Source: Micavibrio sp. UBA2638
Lineage (GTDB): Bacteria; Pseudomonadota; Alphaproteobacteria; Micavibrionales; Micavibrionaceae
Length of the DNA: 64,000 nucleotides
Reading direction: 5' to 3'
NCBI GenBank assembly: GCA_002359735.1
Contig: DENS01000001.1
Location: forward strand, 52,993 to 116,992
Part shown: positions 9,529-17,822 of the stretch, one piece after another
Position numbering within the stretch: position 1 is the first letter of the stretch
How the letters are laid out: every line of letters begins with the position of its first letter
Notes under the pieces: generated by a model
The model's database searches: none
The model's input: only the letters and a program-made list of their open reading frames with translations
Told to the model about the DNA's origin: nothing
Translations under genes and position numbers: made by a program

Positions 9529-11163
9529 TTACAGGCCTTCTCGCTGCAAAGCCCATTTAAACTGTACCCTTTTATCAAGCACTTGCCCATAAATGACCAA
9601 TTGTTTGGTACGGCGTGGCTGGCTTCCAGTACCGATATAAATGGAATTTTCTAATGCCAAACGTCCGCCAGTATGCTGGAAACGCCACCCTGCACCGGTT
9701 GGAATACGGATTAAAGCCTCTTCACCATTTTGCACCAAAGAGACCATTACACGTGGGTGCAGATGAAACCTGATCGCCACATCCATAGCTCGCTCAGGCG
9801 ACGCCATACATTCCAAGGTATCTTCCCCTCGGAAATCCGTACCTTGCTCACATAAAAACAATCGGCGCGCATGCGTAATACCATTCAGCGATAAATACCC
9901 ATCATGACTCATCTCCAAAAGACACGCTTTGCGGCTTTCAGTTCTTTTGACATACGCCTGTTGTACTTTGCGCCCCAAATGTCCATTTGGACGTATCTCA
10001 CAAGCATTACGGTGGTTAATACACAATCCATTATGTGCTGCGGTCGCGCGTAAGGTCTCATTCCATTCCTCGGATGCGGGATGGGCACCGCACGATACAA
10101 AAATACGTTCCTTACCATACGCCATTTCGAACGACAGCGGCGCAGTATGTACATTTCTGTCATGTGGCCATGGTGGGATCTTGCCCGTATCTACCATCAA
10201 CAACGTACGCCCTTGAGTGACGCGCTCATACCCCATAGATGGTAGGCTGGACAACATTTTACCACGAACCCCCGCTTGCGCTAATACAGATTCAATCAGA
10301 TCCGCGTTATTCTTTCGTCCACCATTGAAAACACCCAAATGCTTATCGCTATATACAAAAAAGCGCAAGGCAGGCCCCATACGATCAATCGCATGCAGAA
10401 TTTTTTCAGGCAATGGGTAGGCCCCTGCAGCCAAGGCACTGCGGACATCCAGATATATTTTCAAAGCATATAAAAGGGTCTCGGGTGAGCGCGTCACATC
10501 CCCCCCATCGCTTAAAATCTGTTTATTACACTCCTCCGAAAAAACCTCCAATGCCCTTTCGACCAACGCTTCATATCCCTCCAACGCCAGGCCGGCATAT
10601 AATAATCCTTTGGCCGCATACAGACGCCCCAATCCCTCCACATTATTTACATGACGCATTAAATATCGCGCCTGCTGTACAACAGAAGGGAAAAACATAT
10701 CTTGAAATTCCTCATCATGCGCAGCAAAGAAATCGTAATGCGAAATCCACATCGATAAACGCATACCCGTACGATCAGCGCGCCAACCTTCCGATTTTTT
10801 ATCTCGATTTAGATCAATCCAATTTTTTATATAAGCTGCACCTGCAAAACGCGCACCTTCACCACCATGCACACGCAAATCACGCAACCACTTGAAACCA
10901 TGCAAATAATTTAGCCATTTTTGGCTAAGACCGGGAGAAACCCACGACGATCCATCCAATACGAAACAATCCCCCCCCAGAGAAAAACCTCCCCGCATTA
11001 CGGCCGCGCCAACACCAATATCACCGGGCCAAGGATCGACCGGCCGCACAAGCAAATGATCGGGTGTCGAGGCAGATGAACCCAAACGCAAACCATCGCG
11101 CAAATTGAATGGCGAAAGTGCGGTAATTGTTTGCCCAAACTGTTCAAACTTTCCAAAAGTCAT
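9529..11163 (-). CDS. Heparinase II/III family protein
   Basis: A 544-residue protein with an N-terminal helical (alpha/alpha toroid-like) half and a C-terminal beta-sandwich half of the heparinase II/III type (PF07940 region). Typical stretches are FSLGGDCFVLDGSSW near the N-terminus and the ATAAHNGLCINHRNACEIR segment. The family includes polysaccharide lyases, but the alphaproteobacterial group encoded beside rpe and rsmB has no defined substrate. No signal peptide is evident, which is odd for a polysaccharide lyase and makes a cytoplasmic or non-classical role possible. It lies 71 bp downstream of rpe on the same strand. Confidence 0.85.
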   Translation of the reverse strand: MTFGKFEQFGQTITALSPFNLRDGLRLGSSASTPDHLLVRPVDPWPGDIGVGAAVMRGGFSLGGDCFVLDGSSWVSPGLSQKWLNYLHGFKWLRDLRVHGGEGARFAGAAYIKNWIDLNRDKKSEGWRADRTGMRLSMWISHYDFFAAHDEEFQDMFFPSVVQQARYLMRHVNNVEGLGRLYAAKGLLYAGLALEGYEALVERALEVFSEECNKQILSDGGDVTRSPETLLYALKIYLDVRSALAAGAYPLPEKILHAIDRMGPALRFFVYSDKHLGVFNGGRKNNADLIESVLAQAGVRGKMLSSLPSMGYERVTQGRTLLMVDTGKIPPWPHDRNVHTAPLSFEMAYGKERIFVSCGAHPASEEWNETLRATAAHNGLCINHRNACEIRPNGHLGRKVQQAYVKRTESRKACLLEMSHDGYLSLNGITHARRLFLCEQGTDFRGEDTLECMASPERAMDVAIRFHLHPRVMVSLVQNGEEALIRIPTGAGWRFQHTGGRLALENSIYIGTGSQPRRTKQLVIYGQVLDKRVQFKWALQREGL

Positions 11164-11234
11164 AATGACGACCGGATTCTTCCCTTGTTACTCTGTTTTA
11201 ATAAAGCCCGAAAATTAGAAACCAACGCAATAAA

Positions 11235-11894
11235 TTAGCCACGTAGTGCTGCGATATTCTTTGCGTATTGTTCCGGACCCTCTTTGAATATGGCCGTTCC
11301 GGCGACCAATACGTCGGCACCGGCCTGAATAACCTGTTGCGCGGTTTGCACATTCACGCCGCCATCAACCTGCAAATCAATGGGGCGCCCCTGCTCATTA
11401 ATCATTTTACGAATATCTGTAATTTTATCTAACAACGGTATAAAACTCTGGCCACCAAAACCAGGGTTAACCGTCATAACCAAAACCAAGTCAACCATGT
11501 CCATAACATGGGAAATCGCGCTTACCGGTGTATGCGGGTTTAAGGACACCCCTGCTTTAACGCCTTTGGATTTTATATTCTGCAGGGTACGGTGCAAGTG
11601 CGGTCCGGCCTCAACATGGGCAGTAATAATATCCGCTCCGGCATCCACAAAGTCTTGTATTAATGGATCAACGGGGCTGATCATCAAATGCACATCAAAA
11701 ATCTTTTGGCTATGGCGGCGCAAAGACTTTACGACCGGCGCCCCAAAGGTCAAATTCGGTACAAAATGCCCATCCATGACATCAATATGAATATAATCCG
11801 CGCCAGCCTCATCAATTGCACGGACCTCTTGTCCTAAAATAGAAAAATCAGCAGATAAGATGGAAGGGGCAATTTTTATGGTGGACTGTGACAT
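11235..11894 (-). CDS. rpe: Ribulose-phosphate 3-epimerase
   Basis: A 219-residue TIM-barrel enzyme interconverting ribulose 5-phosphate and xylulose 5-phosphate in the pentose phosphate pathway. The sequence has the N-terminal IAPSILSADF motif, the metal/catalytic segment HIDVMDGHFVPN, HLMI, the MTVNPGFGGQSF loop and the phosphate-binding VDGGVN near the C-terminus. Length is standard for the family. It lies between rsmB and the heparinase-like gene, all on the minus strand. Confidence 0.97.
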   Translation of the reverse strand: MSQSTIKIAPSILSADFSILGQEVRAIDEAGADYIHIDVMDGHFVPNLTFGAPVVKSLRRHSQKIFDVHLMISPVDPLIQDFVDAGADIITAHVEAGPHLHRTLQNIKSKGVKAGVSLNPHTPVSAISHVMDMVDLVLVMTVNPGFGGQSFIPLLDKITDIRKMINEQGRPIDLQVDGGVNVQTAQQVIQAGADVLVAGTAIFKEGPEQYAKNIAALRG

Positions 11895-12049
11895 GACAAA
11901 ATCAAATCTTACTAATATTGTATTTTTACATCATAGAGTATAGCAGGGGATAACTCTGTGAATAAACCTAAATATGAAGGTTCGTACAAATAATATCAGA
12001 TTTTTCTAACATTGTCTTGCTATTCAAGGAAAAAGGCGATTTATACGGA

Positions 12050-13414
12050 TTACAAGGCCTGCATCTTTTTTATTCGCGCAATATAGAACCCATCCATACC
12101 ACCGCTTGCCGCCTGCATAAATGGTAATATACGAACATCCCCATTCTCTGTTACCAATTCCGCCAAATCCCCCAACTCTTCAGGAGATATTGCTAAGCGT
12201 AAAGCATTGGGGGTTTCGGCAATAAAGGAGTCAATCTGTGCTTCCCCCTCGCTTTTTTGCAAGGAACATGTGCAATAGATCAAAATACCTTCTGGCGCCA
12301 ATATATCAAAAGCGTTTCTTAAAATCCGGCGTTGCACTTCAATTAAACTCTCTACATCTTTTGGGGATTTTAAACGCGCTACATCCGGATGACGGCGCAA
12401 TGTCCCTGTTGCGCTACACGGCGCATCACACAAGACAAAATTAGCCGGCTCCTTAGGACGCCAAACGGCACTATCAGCAATATAGCCCTGTACATTATCC
12501 TCAAGACGCAAACGTTTAATATTGTCTTCAAGGCGTTTCATGCGCTGAGCAGAACGATCAACAGCAATAACATGAGCACCCATGGCCGCCAGTTGAGCGG
12601 TTTTTCCACCGGGAGCAGCACATAAATCAACAACAGTTTTACCCTCGACATCACCGAAAAGCTGCGCAGGAATGGCCGCTGAGGCATCTTGCACCCACCA
12701 CATTCCACTATCAAAGCCTTCCAGCGCTGTAACATTCCCCCCTGAGGGTTTGCGCAAACTGCCTGTCGGAAAACTAGATGCCTGAAGCGTTCCTCCCCAA
12801 TAATTTAATGAGCTTTGATCTTTCACAGTAATATCTAGCGGGGCTTCAACCAAATTGGCCGTAGCTATTTGAGCCGCTGTTTTAAGCCCATATTCATCGA
12901 TCCACATCTTTAAAAGCCAATCAGGCGTATTTAATCGCGCAGGATCTTGACGGCTAAGAAATTCGGTGCCGTTGCGGACAATATTACGAAGCAACCCATT
13001 AACGAACCCCTTCTGTCGCTCCATACCCGCTCCATCAGCAAGACGAACAGCCGTATCAACGGCGGCATGATCTGGCACATTCATAAAAATAATCTGGGCC
13101 ACACCAAGACGAAGAATATTTTTCAACATCATATTCCGAGAGGCTGCCCCCGGTCTCTCTTCGCATTTTTCGATCAAATCATCAATTTGCCCTAAGCGAC
13201 GCAAAGTCGTTGATACAATCATGCGGGCAAAGGCTTTATCCCGTGAAGGCAAAGAACAAAAACTCCCTGACTTTTCCAAAGAATTATCCAGCGCCTGTTT
13301 TTTATTTAAAACCCGATTAAGTACATCCAGAGCGGCGGATCGCGCCGCCAGCATCTCTACGGTTTGCGGATTAGGATCTCCATACAACTCATGTTCATCG
13401 ACCAGATTGTTCAT
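12050..13414 (-). CDS. rsmB: 16S rRNA (cytosine-5-)-methyltransferase RsmB
   Basis: About 454 residues from the ATG at 13414 (MNNLVDEHELYG). An upstream in-frame start at 13456 would add 14 residues inside the chorismate mutase gene and is less likely. The N-terminal third is a NusB-like RNA-binding domain. The rest is a Rossmann SAM methyltransferase with VVDLCAAPGGKTAQ (motif I), the CDAPCSATG motif IV Cys and the YCTCS motif VI catalytic Cys, which identify the RsmB/Sun m5C967 family. The start overlaps the end of the chorismate mutase gene by 20 bp, implying translational coupling. Confidence 0.94.
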   Translation of the reverse strand: MNNLVDEHELYGDPNPQTVEMLAARSAALDVLNRVLNKKQALDNSLEKSGSFCSLPSRDKAFARMIVSTTLRRLGQIDDLIEKCEERPGAASRNMMLKNILRLGVAQIIFMNVPDHAAVDTAVRLADGAGMERQKGFVNGLLRNIVRNGTEFLSRQDPARLNTPDWLLKMWIDEYGLKTAAQIATANLVEAPLDITVKDQSSLNYWGGTLQASSFPTGSLRKPSGGNVTALEGFDSGMWWVQDASAAIPAQLFGDVEGKTVVDLCAAPGGKTAQLAAMGAHVIAVDRSAQRMKRLEDNIKRLRLEDNVQGYIADSAVWRPKEPANFVLCDAPCSATGTLRRHPDVARLKSPKDVESLIEVQRRILRNAFDILAPEGILIYCTCSLQKSEGEAQIDSFIAETPNALRLAISPEELGDLAELVTENGDVRILPFMQAASGGMDGFYIARIKKMQAL

Positions 13415-13688
13415 GATCCTCAACAATCTGATGTTCCATGACATGTGCCAAATCAATCATCTCTTTATAGAGCTTTCGAATAAATGCCTCATCTACATTT
13501 TTTTCAATGCCCATCTGTACGGCGCGTTCTGTTACCTCGGCGGCGCGTGTGCTTTGTACAACGGCGATTCCGTTTTCAGCCTTTAGACGACCAACCGCGC
13601 GAACTATATCAAAACGCTTGGCGAAGAGATCAATCAATTGACGGTCAAGTGCGTTAATTTGCTGTCTATAATTTTCCAATTCATCCAT
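13395..13688 (-). CDS. Chorismate mutase, AroQ type
   Basis: A small all-helical chorismate mutase of about 97 residues from MDELENYRQQ at 13688; an in-frame start at 13724 would add 12 residues. It converts chorismate to prephenate for phenylalanine and tyrosine synthesis. Family features are the IN-x-x-D-x-x-L-I-x-L-F-A-x-R opening, RAVGRLKAENG with the substrate-binding Arg and Lys residues, and the C-terminal IRKLYKEMIDLAHVMEHQ helix. It is a stand-alone domain, not fused to prephenate dehydratase or dehydrogenase. Its last codons overlap the start of rsmB. Confidence 0.88.
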   Translation of the reverse strand: MDELENYRQQINALDRQLIDLFAKRFDIVRAVGRLKAENGIAVVQSTRAAEVTERAVQMGIEKNVDEAFIRKLYKEMIDLAHVMEHQIVEDHEQSGR

Positions 13689-13741
13689 ATTTCTATATTT
13701 TCTACTTTTCAAATGAGACGTCATACCCTAGATAAAAGAGT

Positions 13742-13912
13742 ATGACAAAGCCAGACACAAAAGTAACCGAAAAAAAGAATGTTTCCAATTCTGCGAAAGA
13801 AAAGGAACCGTTGCCAACGCAAAAAGAGCATGGCGGATTTGAAGACAATAACCTGCCAGAACCCACACGGTACGGCGATTGGGAGGTCCGCGGGCGTTGC
13901 AGTGATTTTTAA
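13742..13912 (+). CDS. DUF1674 / SDHAF4-like succinate dehydrogenase assembly factor
   Basis: A 56-residue protein beginning MTKPDTKVTEKK and ending EPTRYGDWEVRGRCSDF. That C-terminal signature is diagnostic of the DUF1674 family, whose eukaryotic member SDHAF4 binds the flavinylated SdhA subunit and helps succinate dehydrogenase assembly. The N-terminal half is Lys/Glu-rich and probably disordered, as usual in the family. It is divergent from the chorismate mutase/rsmB pair, a common alphaproteobacterial arrangement. No succinate dehydrogenase genes are in the window. Because of its short length it is easily missed by gene callers. Confidence 0.88.
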   Translation: MTKPDTKVTEKKNVSNSAKEKEPLPTQKEHGGFEDNNLPEPTRYGDWEVRGRCSDF

Positions 13913-13957
13913 CATTCTAAAACTGACAGAGCCCAAAAGAACATGATAAGCTAAGCC

Positions 13958-14707
13958 ATGAGATACTTTTTGCTTATTATATCAACTTTTTGCGCAGGGC
14001 TGCCCCTACTTATACCAGTGACCAACAATGCACACGCACAACCCGTCATACTTGAAAATTTTATGGGATTTGACTGCGTCTACTCTTTACAAAAAACAGA
14101 TATACTTAAGAAAATTCGTGACCGAAAAGACACGCTCACCTTAAATTGTCACCTGACCATTGATCAGGGCGAAAATGAATATGCCCTGCAAGCATGCAGC
14201 CAGAAACGCGGACATTATGTTGTAAGAGACATAACGACCGGGCAAGAAACCCCTTATTCGGTTATTAATGGGCGTTATAAATCTGTTGGAGCAGACCCCG
14301 GAATTCATATATCAGCTATTAATCTGGCAAAGAAAGAAACACCGCTGATATCCTTTCCTTTAAAAATTGACAATAAGACACTTATGGCCGAACTACCCAG
14401 AATAGATACCGAGGCTCCGCTTGATCTATGGCTGTACGCTTATGATTTTGAAAACAAGATTGTACACAAAAAGGGCAACGCGCGTATGGGCAGTGACATC
14501 CCGCATGGCATGTTTCGCAACATGGTAAAAAAATTGGATAAGCTGGGCGATTGGCACGGTTATCAAGAGAGTATAGCAATACCTTTACACGATTTCAGGG
14601 CCGACGGATTTGCCTTAATTGCTCAAGAGCAATATGGCGGACCTATATTAGCACTGGGAAAAATTGAGCCCGGCTTAAGCAGCCAGACATCACGCTCACA
14701 AAATTAA
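13958..14707 (+). CDS. Periplasmic protein of unknown function
   Basis: I do not recognise this 249-residue protein. It has a clear Sec signal peptide (MRYFLLIISTFCAGLPLLIPVTNNAHA, probable cleavage after residue 27). The mature part contains three Cys (in FDCVYSL, LNCHLTI and LQACSQKRG) in its first third and is predicted to be largely beta-stranded. No membrane segment follows the signal. The general style resembles small periplasmic proteins such as the IalB group, but I see no diagnostic motif. It starts 45 bp after the SDHAF4-like gene, and its stop overlaps the stop of the convergent exoIII gene by 4 bp. Confidence 0.75.
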   Translation: MRYFLLIISTFCAGLPLLIPVTNNAHAQPVILENFMGFDCVYSLQKTDILKKIRDRKDTLTLNCHLTIDQGENEYALQACSQKRGHYVVRDITTGQETPYSVINGRYKSVGADPGIHISAINLAKKETPLISFPLKIDNKTLMAELPRIDTEAPLDLWLYAYDFENKIVHKKGNARMGSDIPHGMFRNMVKKLDKLGDWHGYQESIAIPLHDFRADGFALIAQEQYGGPILALGKIEPGLSSQTSRSQN

Positions 14708-15492
14708 AATTCAAAATCAATAAGTACCGGTGCGTGATCCGAAGGCTTTTCCCAGTCTCTGGCCTCGGATAATACTTCATGCCCAGATAATGAAGACTCC
14801 AGCGGCCGTGTTACCCACACATGGTCAAGACGACGGCCGCGATTAGATTTTTTCCAGTCACGATTACGATAAGACCACCATGTGTAGCATTTTTTATCCA
14901 TATCTACGAAATGACGGGCACTATCCACCCAATCCAATGAGGCGCGCATTTTCTCTAGCGCCTCGGTTTCCGGCGGCGTATGGGAAACTACTTTTAAAAG
15001 CTGTTTATGTGACCACACATCATGCTCATAGGGGGCAATATTAAAGTCCCCAACTGCCACCAAGGCCTGATCAGATACATAACGATTTTCAAACCATTCG
15101 GCCATTTCATTTACAAAATCTAACTTATGCGCAAATTTTTCATTAGCCTCAGGATCTGGCTCATCTCCGCCTGCCGGGATATAAAGATTGTGCAGCTCAA
15201 ATCCATCAAAGCTAGCAGCGATATGACGGCAATCCTCTTGCCCGCAGCGATGGTGAATATCTGTGGCTACAAACGGTAATTTTGATAAAATGGCCAAGCC
15301 ATTATACCCCTTCATACCATGGATGTGTATATGCTCATACCCAGCTTCACGCATGGCCTCAAATGGAAAATGTTCATCCGGTGTCTTTGTTTCCTGCAGA
15401 CATAAAATATCGGGCGAGCGCATCTCTCCCAATTTTTTCACCAACGGTGCGCGCAAACGCACCGAATTAATATTCCAAGTCGCTATTCGCAT
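14704..15492 (-). CDS. xthA: Exodeoxyribonuclease III / AP endonuclease
   Basis: A 262-residue member of the endonuclease/exonuclease/phosphatase fold. Catalytic and metal-binding segments are visible: ATWNINSVR at the N-terminus, CLQETK with the metal Glu, VAVGDFNIAPYEHD with the Asp-Asn pair, GRRLDHVWVT, and the final SDHAPVLIDF with the catalytic Asp-His pair. It cleaves abasic sites and trims 3' ends in base-excision repair. Its 3' end overlaps that of the convergent upstream gene. The ATG at 15492 gives the normal MRIATWNINS beginning. Confidence 0.95.
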   Translation of the reverse strand: MRIATWNINSVRLRAPLVKKLGEMRSPDILCLQETKTPDEHFPFEAMREAGYEHIHIHGMKGYNGLAILSKLPFVATDIHHRCGQEDCRHIAASFDGFELHNLYIPAGGDEPDPEANEKFAHKLDFVNEMAEWFENRYVSDQALVAVGDFNIAPYEHDVWSHKQLLKVVSHTPPETEALEKMRASLDWVDSARHFVDMDKKCYTWWSYRNRDWKKSNRGRRLDHVWVTRPLESSLSGHEVLSEARDWEKPSDHAPVLIDFEF

Positions 15493-15637
15493 TTAAATGA
15501 TTTGATACTCCAAAATATTAAATGGATCACTCCTGACCAGATTCAGCCCCAACAGTATAAACCCAAATTCGTTTATAAAAATATTTGGCACCATATTATA
15601 CAAGAGAGCATTAAATTCTGCCCATCTTGGTCAAATT

Positions 15638-15964
15638 CTACATACCAGGAATTTGCGCACCAGCAGGAAGCCCCAGTTCCTTCATCATAGCTTCCGTTTC
15701 GGATTTAACGCGTTCATCTTTGGCAGCGTTGGCGTTATTTACAGCCGCAACAATTAAATCTTCCATTGTTTCCTTGTCGTCAGCACTAATAATTCCAGCA
15801 TCAACGTCTAATCCCAGAAGCTCCCCCTTACAGGTCAAACGTGCCTTAACCAGACCACCACCGGCCTCACCTTCAACTTCTATATCGCCCAGTTTTTCCT
15901 GCATTTCCTGCATTTTAAATTGCATCTGCTGGGCTTGTTGCATCATTTTTTGAAAATTCATCAT
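15638..15964 (-). CDS. YbaB/EbfC nucleoid-associated protein
   Basis: A 108-residue DNA-binding protein of the YbaB/EbfC family. It has the N-terminal Met/Gln-rich coiled helix (MMNFQKMMQQAQQMQFKMQ), the central beta region with VEGEAGGGLVKARLTCKGE, and a C-terminal helix ending in GLPAGAQIPGM. It is 19 bp downstream of dnaX on the same strand, as in most bacteria. The usual third member of the cluster, recR, does not follow; instead there is a 145-bp gap and then exoIII. The start could be either of two adjacent ATG codons (15964 or 15961). Confidence 0.93.
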   Translation of the reverse strand: MMNFQKMMQQAQQMQFKMQEMQEKLGDIEVEGEAGGGLVKARLTCKGELLGLDVDAGIISADDKETMEDLIVAAVNNANAAKDERVKSETEAMMKELGLPAGAQIPGM

Positions 15965-15983
15965 ATTCTTGACATTCCTTCGT

Positions 15984-17714
15984 TTATTCTTTGATCTGCT
16001 TGATATTTACAATTTCCACATCCGGAAAGAGCGCATAAACATCCTTCATCAACGGATGATTTTTAACGCGGTCAAGTTCTTGCTCATAAATAATCTGAGC
16101 CTTTTCAGCCAATGTTGGTTGCCCTCTTTGCTGAGATGGGGAAATCATCCATATTTTTCCGGTTAACTGCCTAAGTATTTTTGATAAATTTGGCAAGAGG
16201 TCATGAGGGGCAGTTTCTTGCGGACGCACTTCAAGGCGATAAGTATCGCCTTTATTCTCAAGCCGCACCAAATGCAACATTTGATAGACACGCCCGGCCA
16301 AAACCATCTCATTCGCCTCTTCCAATACGGCAATAATATCTTCCAGATTGCGTAAGTGATCACCAGACAGCGCGACCTCGGTATCCAGGCTATGTTGCTG
16401 TGCTACAGCCACCCCAGTCACCGGCCCAGAATTAGAGGATGCAACAGTCAGACCGCCGCGCGAAGCACTCACGCCTCCGCCACTGGATGCTGATACAGAA
16501 TCGCCGGCCCCGCCATTAGGTACCGGAGCCCCTTGAGGACCATCTTTTGATAACTTCCTCAGTAAATCAGATGGATCTGGCAAATCCGCGCTGTAACTAA
16601 GACGGATGACAACCATTTCGGCGGCGCTTTGCGGGTTGACCGCCATATTGACTTCATTCAACCCTTTCAGCAATATTTGCCACGCTTTCCCCAAGGTGGG
16701 CATGGATAACTTTGCGGCCATCTCCGCTACACGGGCCTGCTCATCACCTGTCAAGCCCATGGCCTGATCAGCCAATTTCGGCACCGCGCGCAATTTCGTT
16801 AACTGATGCACAAGATCAAGCAAATCCTGAATAAGCACAGACGGATCACCGCCCACTTTATAGATATCATCCATAATATCCAGCGCTTCCGCTACATTTC
16901 CGCTTAAAACATGCTCTAACAAATCCAGATTTTTACTACGATCACCAAGCCCCAGCATAGTCTTGACTTGTTCAGCCGTTATATGCCCATCACTTAAGGC
17001 AATGGCCTGATCCAGTAATGAAAGACCATCACGCACCGATCCGTCCGCTGCACGACAAATAGCGGACAAAGCCGCATCATCCGCGCTCACCGTTTCCTTT
17101 TCACAAATAGACTGAAAATGCCCCATAAGCGTCTCCACATCAACGCGGCGCAGGTCAAAACGCTGGCAACGCGACAGCACTGTAATCGGAACTTTCCGAA
17201 TCTCCGTAGTGGCAAATATAAATTTCACATGAGGTGGGGGCTCCTCTAATGTTTTAAGCAGGGCATTGAATGCCTGCTTCGACAACATGTGCACCTCGTC
17301 GATGATATAGACCTTATAACGGGCCTCTGTCGGAGCATAACGGACGCCATCCAAGATCTCGCGGATATCATCAACCCCGGTACGGGTCGCAGCGTCCATT
17401 TCGATCACATCGGGGTGCCTGTCTTCCGCAATTGCCTTACAGATATCACAATCATCTGTCGGGCCTGTTGTCGGATCAGACGTCCCCTCAGGCCCGCGGT
17501 AATTCAGGGCTTTAGCAATGATGCGTGCCGTGGTCGTTTTCCCAACACCGCGCACACCTGTCAACATAAAGGCATGGGCAATACGCCCAGTTTCAATTGC
17601 GTTTCTTAATGTTCGCACCAACGCATCCTGTCCGATTAATTCATCGAAATTTTGCGGACGATATTTCAGCGCTAAAACGCGGTAAGGTGTATTTTTATCT
17701 GTGTTTTGGCTCAT
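15984..17714 (-). CDS. dnaX: DNA polymerase III subunit gamma/tau
   Basis: About 576 residues from the ATG at 17714 (MSQNTDKNTPYRVLALKYRP); an upstream in-frame start at 17753 adds an unlikely hydrophobic stretch. The clamp-loader AAA+ domain has Walker A GVRGVGKTTTAR, a zinc-binding Cys cluster around CDICKAIAED, the DEXX box IIDEVHML and sensor segment TTEIRKVPITVLSRCQRFD. The tau-like C-terminal region includes a Gly/Ser-rich linker (NGGAGDSVSASSGGG) before the polymerase-binding part. I see no obvious slippery A-run with stem for gamma production, though this was not searched systematically. Confidence 0.96.
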   Translation of the reverse strand: MSQNTDKNTPYRVLALKYRPQNFDELIGQDALVRTLRNAIETGRIAHAFMLTGVRGVGKTTTARIIAKALNYRGPEGTSDPTTGPTDDCDICKAIAEDRHPDVIEMDAATRTGVDDIREILDGVRYAPTEARYKVYIIDEVHMLSKQAFNALLKTLEEPPPHVKFIFATTEIRKVPITVLSRCQRFDLRRVDVETLMGHFQSICEKETVSADDAALSAICRAADGSVRDGLSLLDQAIALSDGHITAEQVKTMLGLGDRSKNLDLLEHVLSGNVAEALDIMDDIYKVGGDPSVLIQDLLDLVHQLTKLRAVPKLADQAMGLTGDEQARVAEMAAKLSMPTLGKAWQILLKGLNEVNMAVNPQSAAEMVVIRLSYSADLPDPSDLLRKLSKDGPQGAPVPNGGAGDSVSASSGGGVSASRGGLTVASSNSGPVTGVAVAQQHSLDTEVALSGDHLRNLEDIIAVLEEANEMVLAGRVYQMLHLVRLENKGDTYRLEVRPQETAPHDLLPNLSKILRQLTGKIWMISPSQQRGQPTLAEKAQIIYEQELDRVKNHPLMKDVYALFPDVEIVNIKQIKE

Positions 17715-17755
17715 GATGAATATGATTAAAAACGATTCAAGGACGGAGCGCAACG

Positions 17756-17787
17756 AAAAAGCCGATCTTATTCAGACCGGCTTTGGG
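17756..17787 (-). terminator. Rho-independent terminator downstream of the ClpP-like gene
   Basis: On the minus strand, aaagccggtc and gatcggcttt form a near-perfect stem (one wobble pair) with a short loop (tgaataa) and are followed by a T-run. It lies between the ClpP-like gene and dnaX, so dnaX probably has its own promoter. Confidence 0.75.
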
Positions 17788-17822
17788 AAACGGCCATAAT
17801 GGCACGAAACCATGAATTTTGT

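Noticed and set aside
10413..10895. 160-codon plus-strand frame opposite the heparinase-like gene
   Set aside because: His/Pro-rich shadow translation with no start signals, antisense to a coherent 544-residue protein.
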